A DNA stretch of 64,000 bases from Psychrobacter urativorans. GTDB lineage: Bacteria > Pseudomonadota > Gammaproteobacteria > Pseudomonadales > Moraxellaceae. The stretch is from assembly GCF_904846675.1 (NCBI RefSeq), contig NZ_CAJHBT010000001.1, forward strand, positions 62,001-126,000, written 5' to 3'. The notes under the pieces are model-generated. The model had not been told where the DNA came from, ran no database searches, and worked only from the letters and a program-made list of their open reading frames with translations. Both the position numbers and the translations under genes were made by a program. Shown here piece by piece: positions 20,612-30,963 of this stretch (its first letter is position 1; every line of letters begins with the position of its first letter).

Positions 20612-21301
20612 ATGAGCACTAATCATTTTGCATTAAACGCTGTTGACCGTTCTACAGTCCAGCAAGGTAAAGGTGCGAGCCGCCGCCTACGCAAGCAGAA
20701 CCTTGTTCCTGCTATCATTTATGGTGGTAACGAAGAGCCAACCGCCATCGCTCTCAAACTTAATGAGTTGGTAAAAGCGCTTGAATTCGAAGCCTTCTTC
20801 TCACATATTTTGACCGTTACTGTTGATGGCGAAGAACATCAAGCCGTTATCAAAGACTTACAACGCCATCCAGCCAAAGGCTTTCCAATGCATGCTGACT
20901 TCCAGCGCATTGTAAAAGGTCAGAAAATCAACATGAATGTCCCTGTGCATTTCACTGGTAGAGAAGACGCTCCTGGTACTGAAAAAGGCGGCATTCTATC
21001 TACGCTCGTATCTGACATCGAAATCGTTTGCTTACCATCAAATCTACCTCAATACCTACAGGTCGATGTATCTGGTATGGAAATCGGTGATCTATTCCGT
21101 CTATCGGATATCAACTTACCTGAAGGCGTGGTTATCTTTGATCTTGATATGGAAGATGCGCACGATCGTACTATCGTTAACATGCAGCCACCAACGGTTG
21201 AAGAAGTCGACGAAGATGCTGACGACGTTGATGCTGCTGAAGTTCCAGCTAGCGAGCAAAGCGACAAGGCTACTGACGACGCAGACAAAGACGCCGAATA
21301 A
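20612..21301 (+). CDS. rplY: 50S ribosomal protein L25 / general stress protein Ctc
   Basis: A 229-aa long-form L25 (Ctc type) that binds 5S rRNA in the large ribosomal subunit. The N-terminal L25 domain (from about residue 8, QQGKGASRRLRKQNLVPAII) is followed by the C-terminal TL5 beta domain (around 100-185, with EKGGILSTLVSDIEIVCLP). It ends in a very acidic Asp/Glu/Ala tail of about 35 residues. The long form replaces the 94-aa E. coli L25 in many bacteria. A terminator follows directly. Downstream pth, which frees peptides from peptidyl-tRNA, is the usual partner. Confidence 0.96.
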   Translation: MSTNHFALNAVDRSTVQQGKGASRRLRKQNLVPAIIYGGNEEPTAIALKLNELVKALEFEAFFSHILTVTVDGEEHQAVIKDLQRHPAKGFPMHADFQRIVKGQKINMNVPVHFTGREDAPGTEKGGILSTLVSDIEIVCLPSNLPQYLQVDVSGMEIGDLFRLSDINLPEGVVIFDLDMEDAHDRTIVNMQPPTVEEVDEDADDVDAAEVPASEQSDKATDDADKDAE

Positions 21302-21353
21302 TTAGTCCATTAGTTTTGGCTTTGGTATTTATATCAATAAGCTATTTATGTTA

Positions 21354-21389
21354 AAAAACAGCAGGGGATAAATGTCTCCTGCTGTTTTT
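21354..21389 (+). terminator. rplY terminator
   Basis: Stem AAAAACAGCAGG at 21354-21365 with CCTGCTGTTTTT at 21378-21389, closed by a purine-rich loop and followed by T residues. Confidence 0.85.
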
Positions 21390-21462
21390 GTAAGTGCGGT
21401 TTGTGAATATCAACGCAAAAAGTGTTATCCCTTTATTTATTAAATTAAAGCAGAGTACAATC

Positions 21463-22044
21463 ATGTCCCTAAAGCTTATCGTTGGTCTTGGTAATCCTGG
21501 TCAGGAATATATGTTTACACGCCATAATGCTGGATTTTGGTTGGTGCATCATTTAGCGCAGCAGTTTAATATTACACTGAGCCCTGACAAAAAATTCCAC
21601 GGGGTAACAGGACGCGGACAGATTCACGGTCATGATATCCGGCTCTTGTTACCACTGACCTTTATGAATAAGTCTGGTCAATCGGTCGTACCTATGGTTA
21701 ATTTTTATAACATTGATAACGACCAGTTGCTGATTGCTCATGATGAGCTCGATATTCCTGCTGGTAGCATCAAGCTTAAGACTGGCGGTGGTCATGGTGG
21801 TCATAATGGCCTGCGTGATATTACTCCGCATATTGGCAATGACTTTCATCGTCTGCGCGTGGGTATTGGTCATCCAGGGCATAAGTCTAAAGTCAGCGGT
21901 CATGTGCTCTCCAAAGCCTCACCTAATGAACAAATCGCAATTGATAGCGCGCTTACTGCCGCCTTTGAATCGCTACCGCTATTGTTAGATGGTGATGTCG
22001 AACGCGCCCGTACGCAAATTAATGGCTTTAAACTACCGGATTAA
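21463..22044 (+). CDS. pth: peptidyl-tRNA hydrolase
   Basis: Pth hydrolyses peptidyl-tRNAs that fall off the ribosome, recycling the tRNA. From the ATG at 21463 it has 193 residues, one fewer than E. coli Pth, starting MSLKLIVGLGNPGQEY. The catalytic His21 is in TRHNAGFWLVHHLA, the Asn of MNKSGQSV binds substrate, and the HDELDIP and GGGHGGHNGLRD signatures are intact. An in-frame GTG at 21394 would add 23 residues but overlaps the end of the rplY terminator, so I reject it. Downstream panD is about 215 bp away. Confidence 0.97.
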   Translation: MSLKLIVGLGNPGQEYMFTRHNAGFWLVHHLAQQFNITLSPDKKFHGVTGRGQIHGHDIRLLLPLTFMNKSGQSVVPMVNFYNIDNDQLLIAHDELDIPAGSIKLKTGGGHGGHNGLRDITPHIGNDFHRLRVGIGHPGHKSKVSGHVLSKASPNEQIAIDSALTAAFESLPLLLDGDVERARTQINGFKLPD

Positions 22045-22259
22045 CACGGTATGATAGCCACTGTTTTACTATCGAGTCTGTTCTTAATTAATAGTAAATC
22101 ACAATAGTAAGTGCTGCTAGCAAGTTTAGGTAAATGGCTCATGCTGGGCTATTGATGGCTTTATTTAGCCTTCTATTTCATCTATTATGGCCCATTAATT
22201 TTTCAATCCAGTTACTTGATACCAAGTACTTAATATTAGTTACGCTAAGGAAGCAATCT

Positions 22260-22640
22260 ATGCTACTTAATATGCTTAAATGCAAATTGCACCGTGCCCG
22301 CGTCACGCATGCTGAGCTCCATTATGAAGGCTCATGCGGTATCGACGGCGATTTATTAGACTTAGCCGGTCTACGTGAAAATGAGTCTATTGACATCTAT
22401 AACGTTACCAATGGCAAGCGTTTTCGAACCTATGCGATACGTGCTGAAGCTGGCTCTGGCATTATCTCGTTAAATGGCGCAGCTGCGCATATGGCCGACT
22501 TAGGGGATATCGTGATTATTTGCGCTTATGCCCATTTTGACGAAGCCGAGGCAGACACTTACTTGCCAAAACTGGTCTATTGTAACGAAGACAATACCGT
22601 TAAAGACACGGCCAATGTCATTCCGGTACAAGTTGCCTAA
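22260..22640 (+). CDS. panD: aspartate 1-decarboxylase proenzyme
   Basis: PanD decarboxylates aspartate to beta-alanine for pantothenate and CoA. It is made as a proenzyme that cleaves itself between Gly24 and Ser25 (HYEGSC) to form the pyruvoyl group. From the ATG at 22260 the product is 126 residues, the usual length, and the cleavage site falls at the same residue numbers as in E. coli. AAGGAAG at 22247-22253 supports this start. An in-frame ATG at 22134 would add a 42-residue hydrophobic stretch that the family does not have. The Lys9, His11, Tyr22 and Thr-containing NVTNGKRF segments are intact. Confidence 0.97.
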   Translation: MLLNMLKCKLHRARVTHAELHYEGSCGIDGDLLDLAGLRENESIDIYNVTNGKRFRTYAIRAEAGSGIISLNGAAAHMADLGDIVIICAYAHFDEAEADTYLPKLVYCNEDNTVKDTANVIPVQVA

Positions 22641-22728
22641 CTTTAAACGTTAAACCTTAAAGTTTCTTTTAGAGCTACATGAATATAGCTGCATAAATAC
22701 AACGACATAAAAAACTGATACTAATACG

Positions 22729-22761
22729 AAAACTGAGGTCATATTGGCGCTCAGTTTTTTT
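22729..22761 (+). terminator. panD terminator
   Basis: Stem AAAACTGAG at 22729-22737 with CTCAGTTTT at 22750-22758, followed by a T-run. It lies between panD and the CaCA antiporter. Confidence 0.75.
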
Positions 22762-22813
22762 ATGGCTTTTAATATCGTACGTGAACAGTTTTTATTAAAA
22801 AAGGAACACTCTA

Positions 22814-23827
22814 ATGTGGTTGGCAGCTATTGCAGTACTGATTGGACTTGCAATTTTAGTTTGGAGTGCGGATATTTTTATTGATGGGGCGACCGCTTTA
22901 GCAAAAAATCTACGCGTACCAAGTTTCTTGATAGGAGTGTTGATCTTAGGATTGGGGACTTCTGCGCCTGAGATGGTGGTGTCAGTGTTAGCAGCGTTAG
23001 AGGGTAGCCCAGATTTGGCGTTAGGTAATGCTTATGGCTCTAATATTATCAATATTGCGTTAGTATTGGGGGTAACAGTATTTATTAGCCCCATTATCAT
23101 TCATGAAGGCATCGTCAAGCGCGATCTGCCCCTACTAGCACTAATCACCGCTTTAGCAGCATGGCAGCTACGTGATGGCGAGTTGAGTCAAGCCGACGGC
23201 ATACTATTATTAGTAGTGTTGGTGATAGTTCTAGGTATTCAAATTACGCTGAGTCTACGCGAAGGTAATTCAGCAAATGGTATTCAGCATAAAGATAATG
23301 GCATTGTAGAAAACAGTCTGATAGATAAAACAGGTTCTGCGTCTGCGCAGACAACACCAAGCTTAGCACGGGGACTAGTCAGCTTGTTCATAGGTATGCT
23401 GATGTTAGTACTAGGATCGCGGGCTATCGTTTGGGGCGCAGTCGAGCTGGCAACCCTTTGGGGTTTAAGCGAGCTGATTATTGGTTTGACTATTATCGCT
23501 GTTGGGACGTCCTTGCCTGAGCTGGTATCGAGTTTATCAGCTGCCCGTAAAGGCGAGCACGATATGGCACTCGGTAATATCATTGGCTCTAATATCTTTA
23601 ATACCTTGGCGGTAGTAGGGCTGGCGGCGCTTATCGAACCAATTACCGCCAACCCAATGATCTTAGCGCGCGATGTTTTAGCGGTAGTATTGCTAACCTT
23701 ATTACTGGTTGCAATGAGCACCTTTGCCTTTGTGACTAAGCGCCAATTCGGCCGAACATCTGGGGCTACCTTGATACTCTTCTTTGTGGGTTACACTGTA
23801 TGGCTGATACAAACGGCCAATATGTGA
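22814..23827 (+). CDS. calcium/sodium antiporter, CaCA family (YrbG-like)
   Basis: A 337-aa inner-membrane cation exchanger of the CaCA family, expected to exchange Na+ or H+ against Ca2+. Both alpha-repeats are present: the first has GLGTSAPEMVVS with Glu53 and GNAYGSNIINIALVLG, the second AVGTSLPELVSS and GNIIGSNIFNTLAVVG. The two Glu/Ser-containing repeats form the ion site. A soluble Ser/Asn-rich loop around residues 145-185 separates the two halves. About ten transmembrane helices are predicted. AAGGA at 22801-22805 precedes the ATG. The ion specificity is inferred. Confidence 0.92.
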   Translation: MWLAAIAVLIGLAILVWSADIFIDGATALAKNLRVPSFLIGVLILGLGTSAPEMVVSVLAALEGSPDLALGNAYGSNIINIALVLGVTVFISPIIIHEGIVKRDLPLLALITALAAWQLRDGELSQADGILLLVVLVIVLGIQITLSLREGNSANGIQHKDNGIVENSLIDKTGSASAQTTPSLARGLVSLFIGMLMLVLGSRAIVWGAVELATLWGLSELIIGLTIIAVGTSLPELVSSLSAARKGEHDMALGNIIGSNIFNTLAVVGLAALIEPITANPMILARDVLAVVLLTLLLVAMSTFAFVTKRQFGRTSGATLILFFVGYTVWLIQTANM

Positions 23828-23866
23828 CCAGCGATTAAGTCGCTTTTGTTTATTATAATTAATCTG

Positions 23867-24547
23867 TTATTTCTGCTGTTTTTTACGGTTTTTAAAGCCA
23901 CTCCATAATCCTTCATGCTCAACTTTAGGTATTTTTAAAGTAATGGTGTTGGATAACATATCTTGCACTGCCAAGCCGCGACGGTTGAACAAGCAGAAAA
24001 CATAGTTAAATATAAAGCCAAAAAATACGCTCGTTAATAATACAGCACGTGAGCCGCCAATCAAGCTACCTATGATACCGCACAATAACGGCATCAAGCA
24101 TGCTGCTAAAATACGTTTAAATGACTGCCCCCAAGTTAATAAGTGACCCGCATTATTGACTGTCTTCAGTCGCCACGTTTGCATCCCTAATGTCTGACCA
24201 CCTCGACGCCAAAACATGCCATAAAACCCTACTAGCGTCAGAATAAATGATGGGGTCATAATAAAGTTCTGATACCACGTTGGCAGCGCTTGCGCCTGTG
24301 CTGAATCGGTACCCGTTTGCATCGTCAGTAATGTGCCAATGACTGTCAGCACCGTCCCTACCAAGAACAATAACGCCAATATCAACATCCCATCATAAAC
24401 AATAGCGATAACACGCTCCATCGGCTTAGCAATCGTCGGCTCTTCGACTTCAGAGTTGCGATTAGATGGCGCTCTTCGTTGGGATTTAGACTTCACAGCA
24501 GCTTTTGGTGTAGCTTTCGGCGTGCTTTTTGACATACTTTTTGGCAT
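23867..24547 (-). CDS. RDD family membrane protein
   Basis: A 226-aa inner-membrane protein of the RDD family. A basic, Lys/Ser/Pro-rich cytoplasmic N-terminus of about 40 residues comes first. Then follow three or four transmembrane helices with the family's scattered conserved residues (ERVIAIVYDGMLI, then RRGGQTLGMQTWRLKTVN, then FNRRGLAVQDMLSNT). RDD proteins are poorly understood; some act as ion exchangers in alkali or salt tolerance. It converges on the antiporter gene, with 39 bp between the stops. Confidence 0.88.
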   Translation of the reverse strand: MPKSMSKSTPKATPKAAVKSKSQRRAPSNRNSEVEEPTIAKPMERVIAIVYDGMLILALLFLVGTVLTVIGTLLTMQTGTDSAQAQALPTWYQNFIMTPSFILTLVGFYGMFWRRGGQTLGMQTWRLKTVNNAGHLLTWGQSFKRILAACLMPLLCGIIGSLIGGSRAVLLTSVFFGFIFNYVFCLFNRRGLAVQDMLSNTITLKIPKVEHEGLWSGFKNRKKQQK

Positions 24548-24737
24548 GATACAAGCTCATAGCAGGCGGAGAATAGTGCTGCTATTGTACCGTAATTTGG
24601 CACCTTAGCGTATCTTATCCGACCTGAGTAACTAGTCAACGACTACAAAAACGACAGACATAAAAAAACCGCCAAAATGTCATAAGACAGGCGATTAAGT
24701 TAGTATACAAGTATTGGCATATAAGTAATAATGCAAA

Positions 24738-24814
24738 TGGTGCGCCTGGAGAGATTCGAACTCCCGACCCCTTAGTTCGTAGCCAAGTGCTCTATCCAAC
24801 TGAGCTACAGGCGC
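24738..24814 (-). tRNA. tRNA-Arg (anticodon ACG)
   Basis: A 77-nt cloverleaf on the minus strand with encoded CCA: acceptor GCGCCTG, D-arm AGCTCAGTTGGATAGAGC, anticodon loop CTACGAA (ACG), T-loop GGTTCGAATCT-type. The A34 is expected to be edited to inosine by TadA. Confidence 0.96.
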
Positions 24815-25003
24815 GTATTTTGCAAATCATTTACTGCATGTTTAACAATAACATTTACAGTAAATTAGGTTAGCTATTATATAGACAATACAGACGATGT
24901 CAATATTTTTTATTCATTAAATTAGGATAATTTCTAATCTAGCTACTAAATTATATTTGCCATCAAATTACTATATAATTAATCCAGCAATAACCAAATA
25001 TAA

Positions 25004-25092
25004 TGGAGGTGAAGGAGGGATTCGAACCCTCGATACGCGAAACGTATGGTTCCTTAGCAGGGAACTGGTTTAAGCCACTCACCCACTTCACC
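25004..25092 (-). tRNA. tRNA-Ser (anticodon GCU)
   Basis: An 89-nt class II tRNA on the minus strand with a long variable arm. The acceptor is GGTGAAG/CTTCACC, the anticodon loop is CTGCTAA (GCT), the variable arm is built around TACGTTTCGCGTA, and CCA is encoded. Confidence 0.96.
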
Positions 25093-26265
<1,173 letters not shown>

Positions 26266-26302
26266 GCTTAGAAATATAGCGCTCATAAGTTTAATAAAGT
26301 AA

Positions 26303-26342
26303 AAAAAAGACGCGCTATCCTTAATGATAGCGCGTCTTTTTT
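26303..26342. terminator. bidirectional terminator thiD / yggT
   Basis: A 17-bp perfect stem, AAAAAAGACGCGCTATC at 26303-26319 and GATAGCGCGTCTTTTTT at 26326-26342, with a 6-base loop. It has A/T runs on both sides and so can stop transcription from both convergent genes. Confidence 0.9.
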
Positions 26343-26431
26343 GGTCAAGATTTTATTTAGAGGGCTATCATTTAATCAAGTGGTATTTAACCTAACCTCT
26401 CTTAAATTGGCCTAACCTACCTTAAATTAGT

Positions 26432-27001
26432 CTAACCTAGCATCGGCATAAGGCTTGAAGCCAAACCACTGATAAGAATTTCAAGCAAATAAAAGGCAAA
26501 AAATGCGACCATAGGTGATAAATCAAGCATCCCTAGATTTGGCGTGATACGGCGAAACGGTGCCAAAATCGGCTCGGCTAGACGCATGATGATACCGACG
26601 ATAGGGTGCACAGAGTTAGTAAACACCACAATCCAACTGACAATGATAGACCCTATTACTAAATAGCGGCACATGCGTAAAAAGTCTAAAACCAGACTTA
26701 CTGAGCCGGTGAAGAATAGGGGAACAGGCGCGATACCTCTGTGGGTCAAAGCTGCCTTACCGGCGATATCAATCAGTCGAATCAAAAACATCAGTACAAT
26801 CGCCGCAATGCTGATGCGGCCTTGGGCAACCGTCGGGAAAATACGCCCAAACACATCCACAATATGCGTGGCCTTGTAAGCAGGGCTTATCATCGGATCG
26901 CGTGCGTCCATTCCCGCAAACTGCAGCATGAAACGGATAAACACCAGCAGCATAGCGAAGGTGGTAATCAAATCAAAAATTTGTAATAACGTATTGTTCA
27001 T
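26432..27001 (-). CDS. YggT family membrane protein
   Basis: A 189-aa inner-membrane protein with two YGGT repeats of two helices each. The repeat signatures are FIRFMLQFAGMDARDPMISP near the N-terminus and SWIVVFTNSVHPIVG...EPILAPFRRITPNLGMLDLSP near the C-terminus. The family has been linked to osmotic shock tolerance and membrane protein insertion or cell division, but its role is not settled. It lies directly downstream of proC on the same strand, the common proC-yggT pairing, with a gap of 150 bp. Confidence 0.93.
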   Translation of the reverse strand: MNNTLLQIFDLITTFAMLLVFIRFMLQFAGMDARDPMISPAYKATHIVDVFGRIFPTVAQGRISIAAIVLMFLIRLIDIAGKAALTHRGIAPVPLFFTGSVSLVLDFLRMCRYLVIGSIIVSWIVVFTNSVHPIVGIIMRLAEPILAPFRRITPNLGMLDLSPMVAFFAFYLLEILISGLASSLMPMLG

Positions 27002-27151
27002 GAAGCGCTACTCAATTTGCCTGTGTTAATAAATATTAATAATAGCCAGATTAACAATGGCCAGATAATCCACACCAGCATTGCTACCACTATTAACCTT
27101 TTATAATGACAACCACTATCATCACCGTGGTAGGTTATTTTATTATGACGT

Positions 27152-27982
27152 TTATTTCATCTCTTCGCTGAGCGCTTGGCTACGGTCGTAACAGGCTTGC
27201 ATGGCCTCGCTGATTTGACGACCAATCTCATTACTCTGCATCGACTCAATCGCTGCTTGGGTCGTACCTTTGGGTGACATGACTTTGCGGCGTAACTCGC
27301 CCGGACTATCATCACTACCGATAGCCATTTTTGCTGCGCCCAATACGGTTTGCATGGCGAGCGCTGAAGCTTGTTCTTGGTCTAAACCTAAGGCGACTGC
27401 GCCATCAATCATCGATTCAATAAAGTAAAAGACATACGCCGGCGCAGATCCTGACACTGCAGTTACCGCATGCATTTGCTCTTCATTATCGACCCACATC
27501 ACCAAACCTGAGGCTTCCATCACTACCGTCGCCAGCTGTTTTTGTGCCTCGGTGGTGTCGTCAGTACCATATAGACCGGTTGCACCCATTTGAATCATTG
27601 CAGGTGTATTAGGCATCGCACGCACGATATTGCGATAGCCACCCAGCATGTCGGATAACAGGTCAGTCGATAAGCCAGCAGCTACTGAGATTACCAGTTG
27701 ATTGTCTAAAGCATCCGCAAACTCACTGACTACTTTTTTCATCACTTGCGGCTTGACCGCGAGTATGACCACATCAGCATCGATAACAGCCGCTTTAGGG
27801 TCAGCAGTTGCATCAACAGTATTCATCTGCTGAGCTGTGAACTGCTGACGCGTCTCTATGCTGGGCGCTGACACAGTAATTAGCTCAGGTTTAACGCCGC
27901 AGCTAATAAGCCCGCTAATCAAAGCCTGCGCCATGTTCCCACCACCAATAAAACTTATTTTTTTATTATCTAATACTGACAT
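27152..27982 (-). CDS. proC: pyrroline-5-carboxylate reductase
   Basis: ProC reduces pyrroline-5-carboxylate to proline with NADPH. The 276-aa protein has the N-terminal Rossmann motif ISFIGGGNMAQALISGLI, then VILAVKPQVMKKVV, the central RAMPNTPAMI and the C-terminal dimer/substrate segment SPGELRRKVMSPKGTTQAAIE. This is the complete set of family signatures at normal length. It is the upstream partner of yggT. Confidence 0.97.
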   Translation of the reverse strand: MSVLDNKKISFIGGGNMAQALISGLISCGVKPELITVSAPSIETRQQFTAQQMNTVDATADPKAAVIDADVVILAVKPQVMKKVVSEFADALDNQLVISVAAGLSTDLLSDMLGGYRNIVRAMPNTPAMIQMGATGLYGTDDTTEAQKQLATVVMEASGLVMWVDNEEQMHAVTAVSGSAPAYVFYFIESMIDGAVALGLDQEQASALAMQTVLGAAKMAIGSDDSPGELRRKVMSPKGTTQAAIESMQSNEIGRQISEAMQACYDRSQALSEEMK

Positions 27983-28213
27983 TGTTGTCCTCTATTGGCA
28001 AAATTCAAAGGTCTTCAAAGTAACATAAAGGTATTTAAAAGGACACTTAGTTTACCATACTGCCACTGATACCGTTTGACATATTGATGACGCTGAAAGT
28101 AACGTTAACCACGCTATATGGTTAGGCTAAGCCTTTAAGTGAGGATAGAATTATTAGATGTTTAACAGAGCTTAGTAGGAAGGATGTTTTGGCACTATTA
28201 AGTCTCGTTCTGC

Positions 28214-29791
28214 TTAATCTAGTACTTGTAGAATACTGCTAAAACCATTCCCTAAAAGCTCATTTATCATATTATCTGTCATTGATACATCCAGTCCTAA
28301 TACCCAGCTATTAAATGGTGATACTAATAATAATGGCAATTCCTCATCGTCATTAGACACCATGTTAGATACCACGCTGACAACGACTAAACTATCCCGC
28401 AACCAAACGGGTATTCCCAGTGTTTGGTAAAGCTTTTTGCCTGATTTTGGGCGTGTAGCGAGGGCAGTTTGTAGTCGCTGCTTACGACCTAATAGTGCAA
28501 CTTTTAGCAATGCATGCTTATTATTGCTAATTAGGTCGTTATTGATTGCGTCGTTATTGATTGCATTTTCCGTTATTTGTAGTTGCCATTTATAACGCTC
28601 GTTTGATCGTAGTGTAATTGTCGTGGGGTCGCTGGATACATTATTTTTATACGTCATGATTGTAGGTAACGATTGCGTTTGCTCAGCAATCGGTAACGTT
28701 AACCAGTTTAGAAACGACTGACTTAGCCGATATAGATGCTGACGGTAACAGCGAATGGTGTATGCATGCCTGCGACCTTGCCATTGCAGTTGGGTTTGAT
28801 GGTCATAGTCATGACGCTGGCTTAAGCTCAATACATCATCGATTAATTGCTTCGATGGCGGTAATGGCTCATCTTGGCTCAGCCAAAAATGCAATAATTG
28901 GCGCTGTCGATAAGGCGGTAAAGTCTGAATTTCATCAATATTGAGCACGCGCTGGGCAGGTGGATAGCTTAGGGATTCAATAGCCGTTTGTTGCAAGTCC
29001 TGCTCGGCCTGCGCATTAACAATAGCTTGCGCATCAGCAAGCAGCTGTGCACTACGGGCAATATTATCAATAACGTTGGGATTATAAGCGGCTAAGGCCG
29101 GTATGACTTCAAGTCGCAAACCGCTACGCACATTATCGCCGCTATCATTAGTAGGATCATCAATATAAGGCAATTTAAGTTGTTCAGCATAGGCTGTAAT
29201 TGCTGTACGCCGTACGGTGAGCCATGGCCGCCAGAGGATATTAGTATGCGCTCCTTGCGCCTGCTCACGCCACGGTTGCATACCTGCCAAGCCTTTAACT
29301 CCCGCCCCTTGAATCAGACGCATCAAAATCGTTTCAGCTTGGTCATCGGCATGATGGGCTAATAATAAAACATCGCCCTGATTAATCTGTGCAAGCATCA
29401 CCCGATAACGCGCTTGCCGCGCCGCCTGCTCATCATGACCGTTTACTTGCGCTGATAAAATGTGACACGGCATCTGCTGTATGTATGCCCAATCAGCAAC
29501 GTGCTGCGCCCAATGACTACTATCTGCTTGCAAGCCATGATTAACATGTAATAGCTGCGGTAGAAACGGTAGTTTTCCCTGCTGATATAGCTGTAAACAC
29601 AAAGCAGCTAACGCCAATGAATCGCGCCCGCCACTACAAGCCAGCCAAATTCGGCGACCTTGTAGCTGGTCACGATATTCAGCCAAACTTACCAATAAAG
29701 CTTCAGTAAGCTGTTGCTTATCTACTGATTCTAAACATGCATTTGCTACTGGCGCGATAGGATATTGGCGAATGGCTTTACTGGTTATCAT
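28214..29791 (-). CDS. tilS: tRNA(Ile)-lysidine synthetase
   Basis: TilS converts C34 of the CAU-anticodon tRNA-Ile to lysidine so that it reads AUA. The 525-aa protein has the N-type ATP-pyrophosphatase P-loop SGGRDS at residues 53-58 and the LLHVNHGLQADS and LLAHHADDQAETILMRL motifs. The substrate-binding and C-terminal domains follow; the late RLQTALATRPKSGKKLYQTLGIPVWLRD matches the TilS C-domain. A Ser/Asn-rich stretch near residue 410 (ENAINNDAINNDLISNN) looks like local repeat growth. It lies after accA, as in many gammaproteobacteria, but behind a terminator. Confidence 0.96.
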   Translation of the reverse strand: MITSKAIRQYPIAPVANACLESVDKQQLTEALLVSLAEYRDQLQGRRIWLACSGGRDSLALAALCLQLYQQGKLPFLPQLLHVNHGLQADSSHWAQHVADWAYIQQMPCHILSAQVNGHDEQAARQARYRVMLAQINQGDVLLLAHHADDQAETILMRLIQGAGVKGLAGMQPWREQAQGAHTNILWRPWLTVRRTAITAYAEQLKLPYIDDPTNDSGDNVRSGLRLEVIPALAAYNPNVIDNIARSAQLLADAQAIVNAQAEQDLQQTAIESLSYPPAQRVLNIDEIQTLPPYRQRQLLHFWLSQDEPLPPSKQLIDDVLSLSQRHDYDHQTQLQWQGRRHAYTIRCYRQHLYRLSQSFLNWLTLPIAEQTQSLPTIMTYKNNVSSDPTTITLRSNERYKWQLQITENAINNDAINNDLISNNKHALLKVALLGRKQRLQTALATRPKSGKKLYQTLGIPVWLRDSLVVVSVVSNMVSNDDEELPLLLVSPFNSWVLGLDVSMTDNMINELLGNGFSSILQVLD

Positions 29792-29822
29792 TAGCTACGA
29801 ATTACCTTAAAATTAATCTACA

Positions 29823-29853
29823 AAAAAGCGTGCCACAAAGTAGCACGCTTTTT
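29823..29853 (-). terminator. accA terminator
   Basis: Stem AAAAAGCGTGC at 29823-29833 with GCACGCTTTTT at 29843-29853 and a 9-base loop. It lies between the accA stop (29903) and the tilS start (29791), with a T-run on the minus strand. Confidence 0.85.
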
Positions 29854-29902
29854 ATCATTTAGGTCGAGATTTATTCATTCACAGTTAGAGCATTATAACT
29901 AT

Positions 29903-30706
29903 TTAACAAGGCAACATGACTTCTGAGTTAAAGGACTTAAGCTTAGCATAACGCTGCTCAGAGCGATCTGTAGTATCCATATCTTGCAACTCATCTAACT
30001 GCTCAATGAGCAGCGCTTTAAGTGAATTCATGACCGGCTGCGGATGAATATGCGCGCCCTCACCTTCTTCGATGACTGCATCAATCAAACCCATTTGATA
30101 TAAATTAATGGCATTTAATTTGAGTGCTTCACTGGCATCTTGTGCTTTTTCAGCGGTTTTCCATAAAATTGAGGCACAGCCTTCAGGAGAGATAACTGAA
30201 TAAATGCTGTTTTGTAGCATGTTCACTTTATCGCCAACCCCAATAGCCAAAGCGCCACCTGAACCGCCCTCACCGATGATAGTCACGATAATAGGCACTT
30301 TTAGACTAGAGAATACGGCGATGCTCTCAGCGATAGCTTGTGCCTGTCCGCGCTCTTCAGCACCAATACCAGGATAGGCACCTTGGGTATCGACAAAGGT
30401 CATGACGGGAATATTAAAGCGCTCAGCCATTTTTACCAAGCGGATAACTTTGCGATAGCCTTCAGGGTTCGCCATACCGAAGTTATGGGCGATACGCTCG
30501 CGTGTACTGCGACCACGATGCTGACCGACCACCATAACGGGCTTACCATCTAAGCGTGCCAGACCGCCAATAATGGCTTTATCGTCTGCAAAGGCACGGT
30601 CACCGTGCAACGCATCAAACTCGGTAAACAGCTGATTAATATAATCCATAAATAATGGACGCTTGGCATGTCTTGCCAGCTGAACGCTATCCCAGACGGT
30701 ACTCAT
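29903..30706 (-). CDS. accA: acetyl-CoA carboxylase carboxyltransferase subunit alpha
   Basis: With AccD, AccA transfers CO2 from carboxybiotin to acetyl-CoA to form malonyl-CoA, the first step of fatty-acid synthesis. The 267-aa product aligns with E. coli AccA from VAQLARHPQRPYTLDY onwards: [46 protein letters not shown] and [19 protein letters not shown] are all present. It lacks about 50 N-terminal residues of the 319-aa E. coli form. The ATG has AAGGAAG upstream, so the short form is real; Acinetobacter-type AccA is similarly short. Confidence 0.97.
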   Translation of the reverse strand: MSTVWDSVQLARHAKRPLFMDYINQLFTEFDALHGDRAFADDKAIIGGLARLDGKPVMVVGQHRGRSTRERIAHNFGMANPEGYRKVIRLVKMAERFNIPVMTFVDTQGAYPGIGAEERGQAQAIAESIAVFSSLKVPIIVTIIGEGGSGGALAIGVGDKVNMLQNSIYSVISPEGCASILWKTAEKAQDASEALKLNAINLYQMGLIDAVIEEGEGAHIHPQPVMNSLKALLIEQLDELQDMDTTDRSEQRYAKLKSFNSEVMLPC

Positions 30707-30963
30707 AGACGCTTCCTTTTTGTCATTTTATAGGGGTAATAATTTATAAGAGTGCTAACGATGTATTTTAAGAGGTATTTTGACTGATTTGAGTAGCAAT
30801 ACAGTACAGCTGTAAACTCAATAAAAGCTATAGTAGCACAGTTAATATGCCGTGACATTACTGACAACGCCGCTTTTGTAATGCTTTTATGAGGGTAAAT
30901 AATAGCGCAATCTATATATTATAGGTTAAAAAATATAAACCATAATAATGCTAGGATTGACGC

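Noticed and set aside
23284-23721. A 145-codon minus-strand open frame within the CaCA antiporter gene.
   Set aside because: It is antisense to the second alpha-repeat, has no ribosome-binding site and no recognisable domain.
24738-25092. tRNA-Arg and tRNA-Ser considered as integration sites of a mobile island.
   Set aside because: No integrase gene or duplicated tRNA 3' end is present next to them; the flanks are ordinary core genes.
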